DNA from: Streptomyces pilosus
GTDB taxonomy: Bacteria > Actinomycetota > Actinomycetes > Streptomycetales > Streptomycetaceae
DNA length: 64,000 bases
Direction: 5' to 3'
Assembly (NCBI RefSeq): GCF_014649835.1
Contig: NZ_BMTU01000005.1
Span: 62,001-126,000, forward strand
The notes beneath the pieces are model-generated. The model made no database searches and was not told where the DNA came from. It saw only the letters and a list, made by a program, of their open reading frames with translations. Of this stretch, positions 37,257 through 45,800 are shown piece after piece (position 1 is the first letter of the stretch; each line of letters begins with the position of its first letter). Both the position numbers and the translations under genes were made by a program.

Positions 37257-38705
37257 TCAGCCCTCCGCGCCGGCCTTCCGGGTGTGCAACTGCCGCGCCA
37301 CTTCGGCGATCGACCCCGACAGCGAGGGGTACACGGTGAAGGCGTTCGCGATCTGTTCGACGGTCATATTGTTGTCGACCGCGATCGAGATGGGGTGGAT
37401 GAGTTCCGAGGCGCGGGGCGCCACGACGACACCGCCCACCACGATCCCGGTGCCCGGACGGCAGAAGATCTTGACGAAGCCGTCCCGGATGCCCTGCATC
37501 TTGGCGCGCGGGTTGCGCAGCAGCGGCAGCTTCACCACCCGGGCGTCGATCTTCCCGCCGTCGACGTCGGCCTGGGAGTAGCCGACGGTGGCGATCTCGG
37601 GGTCGGTGAACACGTTCGAGGAGACCGTCTTGAGGTTCAGCGGGGCGACCGCGTCACCGAGGAAGTGGTACATGGCGATGCGGCCCTGCATCGCCGCCAC
37701 CGAGGCGAGCGCGAAGACGCCGGTCACGTCACCGGCGGCGTAGACGCCGGGGGCCGTGGTCCGCGAGACCTTGTCGGTCCAGATGTGGCCCGAGTCGCGC
37801 AGCCTGACCCCGGCCTCCTCCAGGCCCATGCCCGCGGAGTTGGGGATGGCGCCCACGGCCATCAGACAGTGCGATCCGGTGATGACCCGCCCGTCGGCCA
37901 GGGTCACCTCCACCCGGTCCCCGACCCGCTTGGCGGACTGGGCCCGCGAGCGCGCCATGACGTTCATCCCGCGCCGCCGGAAGACGTCCTCCAGCACCGC
38001 GGCGGCGTCCGGGTCCTCGCCCGGCAGCACCCGGTCGCGCGAGGACACCAGCGTCACCCGGGACCCGAGCGCCTGGTAGGCACCGGCGAACTCGGCGCCG
38101 GTGACACCGGATCCGACCACGATGAGCTCCTCGGGGAGCTCGTTCAGGTCGTACACCTGCGTCCAGTTGAGGATCCGCTCGCCGTCGGGCCGGGCGTCCG
38201 GCAGCTCCCGCGGGTGGCCGCCCGTCGCGATGAGCACGGCGTCCGCGGTGAGCGTCTCCTCGCTGCCGTCCGCGGCGCGCACCACGACCTTGCGCGACCC
38301 GTCGAGCGCCTGCATGCCCTCCAGCCGGCCGCGCCCGCGCATCACGCGCGCACCGGCGCGGGTGACCGAGGCGGTGATGTCGTGCGACTGGGCCAGGGCG
38401 AGCCGCTTCACACGCCGGTTGACCTTGCCCAGGTCCACCCCCACCACCCGGGCGGCCTGCTCCATGGGCGGGGTGTCGTCGGCGACGATGATGCCCAGCT
38501 CCTCGTAGGAGGAGTCGAAGGTGGTCATCACCTCGGCCGTGGCGATGAGGGTCTTGGACGGCACGCAGTCGGTGAGCACCGACGCCCCGCCCAGTCCGTC
38601 GGCGTCGACGACGGTCACCTCCGCGCCGAGCTGAGCGGCGACCAGCGCCGCTTCGTATCCGCCGGGTCCGCCACCGATGATCACGATCCGAGTCACGTAC
38701 TCCAT
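37257..38705 (-). CDS. LpdA-type NAD(P)H:quinone reductase-like flavoprotein
   Basis: 482 residues of the pyridine-nucleotide disulfide reductase fold: FAD motif IVIIGGGPGGYEAALVAAQ, NAD(P) motif LIVVGSGVTGAEFAGAY, C-terminal dimerisation domain. The usual redox pair CxxxxC is broken: the segment reads GGASVLTDCVPSK, so the first cysteine is missing and only the second remains. This matches LpdA of M. tuberculosis (Rv3303c), an NAD(P)H:quinone oxidoreductase rather than lipoamide dehydrogenase. The C-terminal His-Glu pair of true disulfide reductases is also not evident. It is divergent from a small cyclotransferase-like gene. Confidence 0.85.
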   Translation of the reverse strand: MEYVTRIVIIGGGPGGYEAALVAAQLGAEVTVVDADGLGGASVLTDCVPSKTLIATAEVMTTFDSSYEELGIIVADDTPPMEQAARVVGVDLGKVNRRVKRLALAQSHDITASVTRAGARVMRGRGRLEGMQALDGSRKVVVRAADGSEETLTADAVLIATGGHPRELPDARPDGERILNWTQVYDLNELPEELIVVGSGVTGAEFAGAYQALGSRVTLVSSRDRVLPGEDPDAAAVLEDVFRRRGMNVMARSRAQSAKRVGDRVEVTLADGRVITGSHCLMAVGAIPNSAGMGLEEAGVRLRDSGHIWTDKVSRTTAPGVYAAGDVTGVFALASVAAMQGRIAMYHFLGDAVAPLNLKTVSSNVFTDPEIATVGYSQADVDGGKIDARVVKLPLLRNPRAKMQGIRDGFVKIFCRPGTGIVVGGVVVAPRASELIHPISIAVDNNMTVEQIANAFTVYPSLSGSIAEVARQLHTRKAGAEG

Positions 38706-38804
38706 TGTCCCGCACACTTCACCGTGCGACCGCCCGGGGGCCGCAGCCGTGGCCCCGCTGTTACCGACAGGGGCGCCCGTGCCCGCTGCCGTACCCTTCA
38801 CCCC

Positions 38805-39245
38805 ATGTCGCTCTACGCCGCGTACGCCGGCAACCTCGACGCGCGGCTGATGTCCCGCCGCGCCCCGCACTCGCCGCTGCGCGCCACCGGCTGGCTGAAC
38901 GGGTGGCGGCTGACGTTCGGGGGCGAGCACATGGGCTGGGAGGGTTCCCTCGCGACCCTCGTCGAGGACCCGCTCTCCCAGGTCTTCGTGGCGCTCTACG
39001 ACATCGCCCCGATGGACGAGGAGTCGCTGGACGGCTGGGAGGGGGCGGGCAGCCTGGACCTCTACCGCCGCACCCGGGTCCGCGTGCACACCCTCGACGG
39101 CGAGGACCGGGCCTGGGCCTACGTCCTGAACAGCTACGAGGGCGGCCTGCCCGCGGCCCGCTACCTGGGCGAAATCGCCGACGCGGCCGAGTCCGCGGGC
39201 GCACCCCACGACTACGTGATGGAACTGCGTAAACGTCCCTGCTGA
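38805..39245 (+). CDS. gamma-glutamylcyclotransferase-like protein
   Basis: 146 residues. The N-terminal SLYAAYAGNLDARLMSRRAP is the GGCT/AIG2-fold substrate loop (canonical YGSN region read as YAGN), and later TRVRVHTLDGEDRAWAYVLN and ARYLGEI fit the fold. It may act on gamma-glutamyl or related amides; the catalytic Glu is not certain. A -10-like TACCCT ends 7 nt before the ATG, suggesting a leaderless transcript. It is monocistronic, facing the purine nucleoside phosphorylase gene. Confidence 0.75.
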   Translation: MSLYAAYAGNLDARLMSRRAPHSPLRATGWLNGWRLTFGGEHMGWEGSLATLVEDPLSQVFVALYDIAPMDEESLDGWEGAGSLDLYRRTRVRVHTLDGEDRAWAYVLNSYEGGLPAARYLGEIADAAESAGAPHDYVMELRKRPC

Positions 39246-39300
39246 CGCGTCCCGGCGGAACACGACAAGACAACGATCGCCAACCCGTCGCCCCACACAT

Positions 39301-39336
39301 CTACGCGCGTAGGCGAATACCGGCTACCCTCGTCGC
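39301..39336 (+). promoter_or_regulatory. CTACGCGCGTAG operator and leaderless promoter of PNP gene
   Basis: Palindrome CTACGCGCGTAG (39301-39312), 12 nt, -10 TACCCT (39325-39330), then 6 nt to the GTG start. The same 12-mer precedes deoC and add. Confidence 0.7.
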
Positions 39337-40161
39337 GTGAACGCTTCTCTTCTTCCGGACGACATCCAGGGCGACCCCTACGCCGCAGCCGACGCCGCCG
39401 CCGCGCGCCTGCGTGAACTCTCGGGCGCCGAGACCCACGACGTCGCCCTCGTGATGGGCTCCGGCTGGGCCCCGGCCGTGGACGCCCTCGGTACGCCCGA
39501 GGCCGAGTTCCAGGTGACCGAACTGCCCGGCTTCCCGCCTCCGGCGGTCGAGGGCCACGGAGGCAAGATCCGCTCGTACCGCATCGGTGCGAAGCGCGCC
39601 CTGGTCTTCCTGGGCCGTACGCACTACTACGAGGGCCGCGGGGTGGCCTCCGTCGCCCACGGTGTGCGCACGGCGGTGGCGGCGGGCGCCAAGACGGTCG
39701 TCCTCACCAACGGCTGCGGCGGCCTGCGCGAGGGCATGCGCCCCGGCCAGCCCGTCCTGATCAGCGACCACATCAACCTCACCGCCACCTCCCCGATCGT
39801 CGGCGCGAACTTCGTCGACCTCACCGACCTGTACTCGCCGCGTCTGCGGGCGCTGTGCAAGGAGATCGACGCGAGCCTGGAGGAGGGGGTCTACGCCCAG
39901 TTCCCCGGCCCGCACTACGAGACCCCGGCGGAGATCCGGATGGCCCGGGTGATCGGGGCGGACCTGGTCGGCATGTCGACGGTCCTCGAGGCGATCGCCG
40001 CACGGGAGGCGGGCGCGGAGGTGCTGGGCATCTCGCTGGTCACCAACCTCGCCGCGGGGATGACGGGTGAGCCGCTGAACCACGAGGAGGTCCTGCAGGC
40101 GGGGCGCGACTCCGCGACGCGGATGGGTGCGCTGCTGACGCAGGTGCTCGGACGCCTGTAG
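39337..40161 (+). CDS. purine-nucleoside phosphorylase
   Basis: It phosphorolyses purine (deoxy)nucleosides to base plus (deoxy)ribose-1-phosphate. 274 residues of the trimeric PNP/MTAP family: GSGW near residue 42, EGHGG phosphate/substrate loop, [21 protein letters not shown], and [16 protein letters not shown]. The GTG is predicted to be the first mRNA codon. The product enters the mutase encoded next and then DeoC. From the length and motifs it is the inosine/guanosine-type enzyme rather than hexameric DeoD. Confidence 0.92.
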   Translation: MNASLLPDDIQGDPYAAADAAAARLRELSGAETHDVALVMGSGWAPAVDALGTPEAEFQVTELPGFPPPAVEGHGGKIRSYRIGAKRALVFLGRTHYYEGRGVASVAHGVRTAVAAGAKTVVLTNGCGGLREGMRPGQPVLISDHINLTATSPIVGANFVDLTDLYSPRLRALCKEIDASLEEGVYAQFPGPHYETPAEIRMARVIGADLVGMSTVLEAIAAREAGAEVLGISLVTNLAAGMTGEPLNHEEVLQAGRDSATRMGALLTQVLGRL

Positions 40162-40208
40162 CGCGGACGTCGCCAGGGCTCCCTGTGCCGTTACCGGTCG
40201 GGGGTCCC

Positions 40209-40248
40209 GGCGCAGCCCGGCGCCTGCGGGGTGCCGTCGCGCCCACCC
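40209..40248. repeat. dispersed intergenic repeat, copy 2
   Basis: 33 of 40 positions are identical to 29426-29465. It is followed at once by the GTGCCG-CCCCAG-CGGCAC hairpin, so the element may be longer than the shared core. Confidence 0.6.
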
Positions 40249-40518
40249 GTGCCGCCCCAGCGGCACGACTGCCCGCGGGGAGCGGTGGCGGATATGGCCG
40301 CACACGGCGTGCTGTGCGCACCGCGGTGGGCGTGTGTGGCCGCCCGTGGCGGGGAGGGGACGGGGCGGGGGTGGCCGCCCGCAGTGGCCGGCGCGTCCAC
40401 ACCCTCACCACCACCGGGCGACACTCCCGCGCCGGTCCGAGGACGGACACCCCCGCCCCGTCCCCGCACCACCCACCCACCACAGGCGCCACGCGCACCC
40501 CCACCGAAGGCGAAGCGG

Positions 40519-40580
40519 CGCCGCAGGCACCCCACCCACCACGCCGCAGGCACCCCGCAGGCATCCACCCACCACGCCGC
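40519..40580. repeat. interleaved direct repeats before the mutase gene
   Basis: CGCCGCAGGCACCCC occurs at 40519 and 40542, and CACCCACCACGCCGC at 40533 and 40566. The pattern suggests serial slippage duplications. Confidence 0.65.
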
Positions 40581-40640
40581 GGACCACGCCACACCCATGG
40601 ACACTTGACAGACGACAACCGAGAGAGGCCGACCGAAACC

Positions 40641-42290
40641 GTGGAAGACGTCGCGCTCATCGCACAGGCACAGGCATGGCTCGCCGAGGACCCCGACCCG
40701 GACACCCGTGAGGAACTCGCCCGCCTCGTCGACACCGGCGACCACACCGAACTCGCCGCCCGCTTCGGCGGCACCCTCCAGTTCGGCACCGCCGGCCTCC
40801 GCGGCGAACTCGGCGCCGGCCCGATGCGCATGAACCGCTCCGTGGTCATCCGCGCCGCCGCCGGCCTCGCCGCGTACCTGAAGAAGCAGGGGACCCCCCA
40901 CGGGGACGACACGGCCGGCCTCGTCGTCATCGGCTACGACGCCCGCCACAAGTCGGCCACGTTCGCCGAGGACACCGCCGCCGTCATGACCGGCGCCGGC
41001 CTCCGGGCGGCCGTGCTCGACCGGCCCCTCCCGACCCCCGTGCTCGCCTTCGCCATACGGCACCTCGGCGCCGTCGCCGGCGTGGAGGTCACCGCCAGCC
41101 ACAACCCGCCCCGGGACAACGGCTACAAGGTGTACCTCGGCGACGGCTCCCAGATCGTCCCCCCGGCCGACGCGGAGATCGCCGCCGAGATCGAGGCCGT
41201 GGCCTCGCTCGCCGCCGTCCCCCGTCCCACCGAAGGCTGGGAGACCCTCGACGACGCGGTCCTCGACGCCTACCTCGCCCGCACGGACGCGGTCCTCGCC
41301 AAGGGCTCCCCCCGCACCGCCCGCACGGTCTACACCGCGATGCACGGCGTCGGCAAGGACGTCCTCCTCGCCGCGTTCGCCCGCGCGGGCTTCCCCACCC
41401 CCGAGCTGGTCGCCGAGCAGGCCGAGCCCGACCCGGAGTTCCCGACCGTCGCGTTCCCCAACCCGGAGGAACCCGGCGCGATGGACCTCGCCTTCGCGAA
41501 GGCCCGCGAGACGGACCCCGACCTGGTCATCGCCAACGACCCCGACGCCGACCGCTGCGCCGCCGCCGTCAAGGACGGCGCGGACTGGCGCATGCTGCGC
41601 GGCGACGAGGTCGGCGCCCTGCTCGCCGCCCACCTGGTCCGCCGCGGGGCGACCGGCACCTTCGCGGAGTCGATCGTCTCCTCCAGCCTCCTCGGCCGCA
41701 TCGCCGAGAAGGCCGGCCTCCCCCACGAGGAGACCCTGACCGGGTTCAAGTGGATCGCGCGGGTCGAGGGCCTGCGCTACGGCTACGAGGAGGCCCTCGG
41801 CTACTGCGTCGACCCGGAGGGCGTGCGCGACAAGGACGGCATCACCGCCGCACTGCTGCTCACCGAACTCGCCTCCGACCTCAAGGCCGACGGCCGTACC
41901 CTCCTCGACCTCCTCGACGACCTCGCCGTCGAGCACGGTCTGCACGCCACCGACCAGCTCTCGGTCCGCGTGCAGGACCTCGGGATCATCGCCTCCGCGA
42001 TGCGCCGCCTGCGCGAGCAGCCGCCCACGGAGCTGGCCGGCCTGCGCATCACCACCGCCGAGGACCTCACGCGGGGGACGGAGAAGCTCCCGCCCACCGA
42101 CGGCCTCCGCTACACCTTGGACGGCGCGAGGGTCGTCGTCCGCCCGAGCGGCACGGAGCCGAAGCTGAAGTGCTACCTGGAGGTGGTGGTCCCGGTCCCC
42201 GACAAGGCCGGCCTCCCGGAGGCCCGCGCCAGGGCGGCCGCGCTCCTGGAGCGGATCAAGCAGGACCTCGCCCGGGCAGCGGGCATCTGA
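40641..42290 (+). CDS. phosphohexose/phosphopentose mutase (PGM2-type)
   Basis: 549 residues of the alpha-D-phosphohexomutase superfamily: phosphoserine loop VTASHNPPRDNGYKVY, metal loop NDPDADRC, sugar loop GYCVDPEGVRDKDG, phosphate loop RPSGTEPKLK. It is usually annotated as phosphomannomutase. The PGM2-like length and the position between the PNP and deoC genes point to phosphopentomutase activity, converting (deoxy)ribose-1-phosphate to the 5-phosphate that DeoC needs. The start is GTG 40641, with GAGAGAGG 12 nt upstream, rather loose; the longer open frame upstream is composed of repeats. Confidence 0.88.
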   Translation: MEDVALIAQAQAWLAEDPDPDTREELARLVDTGDHTELAARFGGTLQFGTAGLRGELGAGPMRMNRSVVIRAAAGLAAYLKKQGTPHGDDTAGLVVIGYDARHKSATFAEDTAAVMTGAGLRAAVLDRPLPTPVLAFAIRHLGAVAGVEVTASHNPPRDNGYKVYLGDGSQIVPPADAEIAAEIEAVASLAAVPRPTEGWETLDDAVLDAYLARTDAVLAKGSPRTARTVYTAMHGVGKDVLLAAFARAGFPTPELVAEQAEPDPEFPTVAFPNPEEPGAMDLAFAKARETDPDLVIANDPDADRCAAAVKDGADWRMLRGDEVGALLAAHLVRRGATGTFAESIVSSSLLGRIAEKAGLPHEETLTGFKWIARVEGLRYGYEEALGYCVDPEGVRDKDGITAALLLTELASDLKADGRTLLDLLDDLAVEHGLHATDQLSVRVQDLGIIASAMRRLREQPPTELAGLRITTAEDLTRGTEKLPPTDGLRYTLDGARVVVRPSGTEPKLKCYLEVVVPVPDKAGLPEARARAAALLERIKQDLARAAGI

Positions 42291-42354
42291 GACCGGCACG
42301 CATCCGCGAGCGGCTCACGCGGGGCGGGACTCCCGCCCCGCGTGACGCACCCCC

Positions 42355-42600
42355 GGCCCGCTCGACTCGCCCCACGACCGGCGGCACCCACCCCACGGCC
42401 GGCGTGCCTCACACCGAGGCCGGCGCCCCCACGCCACGGCCGCCGTGATCCACTCCACGGCGGGCAGCGCCCGCCCCACGGCGGGCAGCGCCCACCCGAT
42501 GCCGGCCGAAGTGCCTCACCCCACGGCCGGCACCGCTCACCCCACGGCCGCCGTGCCTCACCCCATGGTCGACGTGCCTCACCCCACGCCCAGCAGCACA
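42355..42600. repeat. degenerate CTCACCCCACGGCCGGC-type repeat array
   Basis: Between the mutase gene and the end of the convergent PH-domain gene, variants of CCTCACCCCACGGCCGGC recur about eight times with periods of roughly 18-36 nt, including a doublet CCCACGGCGGGCAGCGCCC. The last few overlap the 3' end of the membrane protein gene. Confidence 0.6.
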
Positions 42601-43292
42601 CCCAGCAGCACGGCCCCCGCGACCGCGGGCCCCACCACCTCGTAGGCCCACCGCACGGTCACCTCGCCCTGCGCGGCCTCCGCGTCGTGCCGCCGCTCGC
42701 GCAGCTCCCGCATCTCCTCCATCGCCCGGTCGCTCTCGTGCCGCCGCGGCCCCGCCGGGGCACCCCCGGTACCGAGCCCGTCCAGACCCACGCCACCGGC
42801 CGCACCGGCACCGCCACCCCCGTGGGCGGCCCGTGCCGCCCGCGCGGCGGCCCGCGACTCGTGCCGCGCCGCCCGGCCCCGGGCCCGCAGCGAGACCGGG
42901 AGGGCCCACAGCTGGTACTTCTCGCCGGAGAGGGTGACGACCTCGTTGGAGAATCCGGACCGCAGCGAGGCGACCTGCCCCCAGGGCAGCACGATCACCC
43001 GGAACGGGTTGCGCACGCGCAGCCGGTCGTCGTTGACATAGACGGCGGGGCGCAGGGTGTAGGCGACGACCAGCGGCACGACGAGGAGCAGCAGCGCGAG
43101 CGCCAGCCACGGGGTGCGGCCCTCGCCGACGACCACCGCGTCGACGCCGAGCCAGCCGGCGACGGCGAGCAGCAGCACACCGCCCACCAGCGCCGCGGGC
43201 GAGCGGTAGATCCGGTCCTTGTACGGGGGCGTCGCGGACCCGGCGGGCTTCGTGGGCTCCGGGTCGGGCGACTGGTCCTCGGGGGTCGTCAT
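42579..43292 (-). CDS. PH-domain (DUF2581-like) membrane protein
   Basis: 237 residues. Two transmembrane helices near residues 33-78 (ALVGGVLLLAVAGWLGVDAVV and LALALLLLVVPLVVAYTL) are followed by a bacterial PH-like segment with DDRLRVRNPFRVIVLPWGQV. Then comes an Ala/Gly/Arg-rich linker with a charged helix (AMEEMRELRERRHDAEAAQ) and a final C-terminal transmembrane helix. Conserved in actinobacteria; the function is unknown. It is divergent from deoC, so the CTACGCGCGTAG box at 43374 could also affect it. Confidence 0.8.
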   Translation of the reverse strand: MTTPEDQSPDPEPTKPAGSATPPYKDRIYRSPAALVGGVLLLAVAGWLGVDAVVVGEGRTPWLALALLLLVVPLVVAYTLRPAVYVNDDRLRVRNPFRVIVLPWGQVASLRSGFSNEVVTLSGEKYQLWALPVSLRARGRAARHESRAAARAARAAHGGGGAGAAGGVGLDGLGTGGAPAGPRRHESDRAMEEMRELRERRHDAEAAQGEVTVRWAYEVVGPAVAGAVLLGVLLGVG

Positions 43293-43373
43293 GCTCCCGA
43301 TTCTGCACGACGCCCCGGGCGGCCCCGCACGCGGCGGACGCCGTGGGAAACGACCAGGAGGGCTGTACAGCCG

Positions 43374-43398
43374 CTACGCGCGTAGATATGCTCGTCTG
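43374..43398 (+). promoter_or_regulatory. CTACGCGCGTAG operator and leaderless promoter of deoC
   Basis: Palindrome 43374-43385, 1 nt, -10 TATGCT (43387-43392), then 6 nt to GTG 43399. The operator abuts the -10 box, so bound protein would block polymerase. Confidence 0.72.
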
Positions 43399-44358
43399 GT
43401 GACCATGCCCACCACTGCACCACACGCTCTCAGCGACGTCACCGCGTCCGACGGCACGCTGCGCCGCTTCCTCCACGGGCTGCCCGGCGTCGACGCGGTC
43501 GGCCTGGAGGCGCGGGCCGCCTCCCTCGGCACCCGTTCGATCAAGACCACCGCGAAGGCGTACGCCATCGACCTCGCCATCTCGATGGTCGACCTGACGA
43601 CGCTGGAAGGCGCGGACACCCCGGGCAAGGTCCGGGCGCTCGGCGCGAAGGCGGTCCGTCCCGACCCGACCGACCGCACCACGCCCGCCACGGCCGCGGT
43701 CTGCGTCTATCCCGACATGGTGGCCACGGCGAAGGAGGCCGTCGCCGGCTCCACCGTCAAGGTCGCCTCCGTCGCCACCGCGTTCCCGGCCGGCCGCGCC
43801 CCGATCGCCGTGAAGCTGGCGGACGTCCGCGAGGCCGTCGCCGCCGGTGCGGACGAGATCGACATGGTCATCGACCGCGGGGCGTTCCTCGCGGGGAACT
43901 ACCTGAAGGTGTACGACGAGATCACCGCCGTGAAGGAGGCCTGCGGGACGAGCGCCCGCCTGAAGGTCATCTTCGAGACGGGCGAGCTGTCGACGTACGA
44001 CAACATCCGCCGGGCGAGCTGGCTCGGCATGCTGGCCGGCGCCGACTTCATCAAGACCTCCACCGGCAAGGTCGCCGTCAACGCGACCCCCGCGAACACC
44101 CTCCTCATGCTGGAGGCGGTCCGCGACTTCCGCGCCCAGACCGGCGTCCAGGTCGGTGTGAAGCCGGCCGGCGGCATCCGCACGACCAAGGACGCCGTCA
44201 AGTTCCTGGTCCTGGTCAACGAGACGGCGGGCGAGGACTGGCTGGACAACCACTGGTTCCGCTTCGGCGCCTCCTCGCTGCTGAACGACCTGCTGATGCA
44301 GCGCCAGAAGCTGGCCACAGGCCGTTACTCCGGCCCCGACTACGTGACGGTGGACTGA
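43399..44358 (+). CDS. deoC: deoxyribose-phosphate aldolase
   Basis: It cleaves 2-deoxyribose-5-phosphate to glyceraldehyde-3-phosphate and acetaldehyde. 319 residues. The Schiff-base lysine is K219 in GADFIKTSTGK, with EIDMVIDRGAFLAG and GVKPAGGIRTTKDA also matching. GTG 43399 is preferred because it lies 6 nt after the -10 box; ATG 43405 is an alternative. The aldehyde dehydrogenase gene follows after 5 nt, a direct route for the acetaldehyde produced. Confidence 0.94.
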   Translation: MTMPTTAPHALSDVTASDGTLRRFLHGLPGVDAVGLEARAASLGTRSIKTTAKAYAIDLAISMVDLTTLEGADTPGKVRALGAKAVRPDPTDRTTPATAAVCVYPDMVATAKEAVAGSTVKVASVATAFPAGRAPIAVKLADVREAVAAGADEIDMVIDRGAFLAGNYLKVYDEITAVKEACGTSARLKVIFETGELSTYDNIRRASWLGMLAGADFIKTSTGKVAVNATPANTLLMLEAVRDFRAQTGVQVGVKPAGGIRTTKDAVKFLVLVNETAGEDWLDNHWFRFGASSLLNDLLMQRQKLATGRYSGPDYVTVD

Positions 44359-44363
44359 TCACC

Positions 44364-45800
44364 ATGGCACCTGTTTTCGACTACGCGCCGGCGCCCGAGT
44401 CCCGCTCGGTCGTCGACATCGCCCCGTCGTACGGCCTGTTCATCGACGGCGAGTTCGCCGAGGCCGCCGACGGCAAGGTCTTCAAGACCGTCTCCCCGTC
44501 CACCGAGGAGGTCCTCTCCGAGGTCGCCGAGGCCGGTGAGGCGGACGTCGACCGCGCCGTGCGGGCCGCCCGCAAGGCGTTCGAGAAGTGGTCGGCGCTC
44601 CCCGGTTCCGAGCGCGCGAAGTACCTCTTCCGCATCGCCCGGATCATCCAGGAGCGCAGCCGCGAGCTCGCCGTCCTGGAGACCCTCGACAACGGCAAGC
44701 CGATCCGGGAGACCCGCGACGCGGACCTCCCCCTGGTCGCCGCGTACTTCTTCTACTACGCGGGCTGGGCCGACAAGCTCGACCACGCCGGCTACGGCGC
44801 GGACCCCCGGCCCCTCGGTGTGGCCGGCCAGGTCATCCCGTGGAACTTCCCCCTGCTGATGCTGGCGTGGAAGATCGCCCCGGCGCTCGCGACCGGCAAC
44901 ACGGTCGTCCTGAAGCCGGCCGAGACGACCCCGCTGTCCGCCCTCTTCTTCGCGGACATCTGCCGTCAGGCGGGCCTGCCCAGGGGCGTCGTCAACATCC
45001 TCACCGGCGACGGCCGCGCCGGAGCCGCCCTGATCGCCCACCCCGACGTGAACAAGGTCGCCTTCACCGGTTCGACCGCCGTCGGCAAGGAGATCGCGCG
45101 CACGGTCGCGGGCACCCGCAAGAAGCTCACCCTCGAACTGGGCGGCAAGGGCGCGAACATCGTCTTCGACGACGCCCCCATCGACCAGGCCGTCGAGGGC
45201 ATCGTCAACGGCATCTTCTTCAACCAGGGCCAGGTCTGCTGCGCGGGCAGCCGCCTCCTGGTCCAGGAGTCGATCCACGACGAGCTCCTCGACTCCCTCA
45301 AGCGCCGTCTCTCCACGCTCCGCCTCGGCGACCCGCTGGACAAGAACACCGACATCGGCGCCATCAACTCCGCCGAGCAGCTGGCCCGGATCACCGCACT
45401 GGCCGACCGGGGCGAGGCGGAGGGCGCCGAGCGCTGGTCCCCGGCCTGCGAACTCCCGGAGAACGGCTACTGGTTCGCCCCGACGCTGTTCACGGGCGTC
45501 ACCCAGGCGCACACCGTCGCCCGCGACGAGATCTTCGGCCCGGTCCTGTCCGTCCTCACCTTCCGCACGCCGGACGAGGCGGTCGCCAAGGCCAACAACA
45601 CCCCGTACGGCCTGTCGGCGGGCATCTGGACGGAGAAGGGCTCGCGCATCCTGGCGGTCGCGAACAAGCTCCGCGCGGGCGTCGTCTGGTCCAACACGTT
45701 CAACAAGTTCGACCCGACCTCGCCGTTCGGCGGTTACAAGGAGTCGGGCTTCGGCCGCGAGGGCGGCCGCCACGGCCTGGAGGCGTACCTCGATGTCTGA
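44364..45800 (+). CDS. aldehyde dehydrogenase, catalytic half (ALDH16-like)
   Basis: 478 residues. An intact ALDH: PWNFPLLMLAWKIAPAL, FTGSTAVGKEI, catalytic Glu in LTLELGGKGANI, nucleophile C292 in FFNQGQVCCAGSR, and C-terminal SPFGGYKESGFGREGG. It probably oxidises acetaldehyde from DeoC. Its stop overlaps the start of a second, truncated ALDH-like gene by 8 nt. Together (478 + 296 residues) they match the two-domain layout of ALDH16 proteins, here encoded as separate polypeptides. Confidence 0.9.
   Translation: MAPVFDYAPAPESRSVVDIAPSYGLFIDGEFAEAADGKVFKTVSPSTEEVLSEVAEAGEADVDRAVRAARKAFEKWSALPGSERAKYLFRIARIIQERSRELAVLETLDNGKPIRETRDADLPLVAAYFFYYAGWADKLDHAGYGADPRPLGVAGQVIPWNFPLLMLAWKIAPALATGNTVVLKPAETTPLSALFFADICRQAGLPRGVVNILTGDGRAGAALIAHPDVNKVAFTGSTAVGKEIARTVAGTRKKLTLELGGKGANIVFDDAPIDQAVEGIVNGIFFNQGQVCCAGSRLLVQESIHDELLDSLKRRLSTLRLGDPLDKNTDIGAINSAEQLARITALADRGEAEGAERWSPACELPENGYWFAPTLFTGVTQAHTVARDEIFGPVLSVLTFRTPDEAVAKANNTPYGLSAGIWTEKGSRILAVANKLRAGVVWSNTFNKFDPTSPFGGYKESGFGREGGRHGLEAYLDV

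Larger units (their letters stand above)
40162..40640. other. intergenic region with dispersed and tandem repeats
   Basis: 479 nt without a convincing gene between the PNP and mutase genes. It contains dispersed repeat copy 2 (40209-40248), a hairpin GTGCCG/CGGCAC (40249-40266) and tandem repeats (40519-40580). Open frames on both strands are Pro/Thr/His- or Gly/Arg-rich shadows. Confidence 0.55.

Noticed and set aside
42355..42600. Possible CRISPR array
   Set aside because: Repeats are degenerate, unevenly spaced and without unique spacers, and no cas gene is present in the window.
42409..44253. Long minus-strand open frame over deoC and the PH-domain gene
   Set aside because: Antisense to deoC, and out of frame with the real PH-domain protein.
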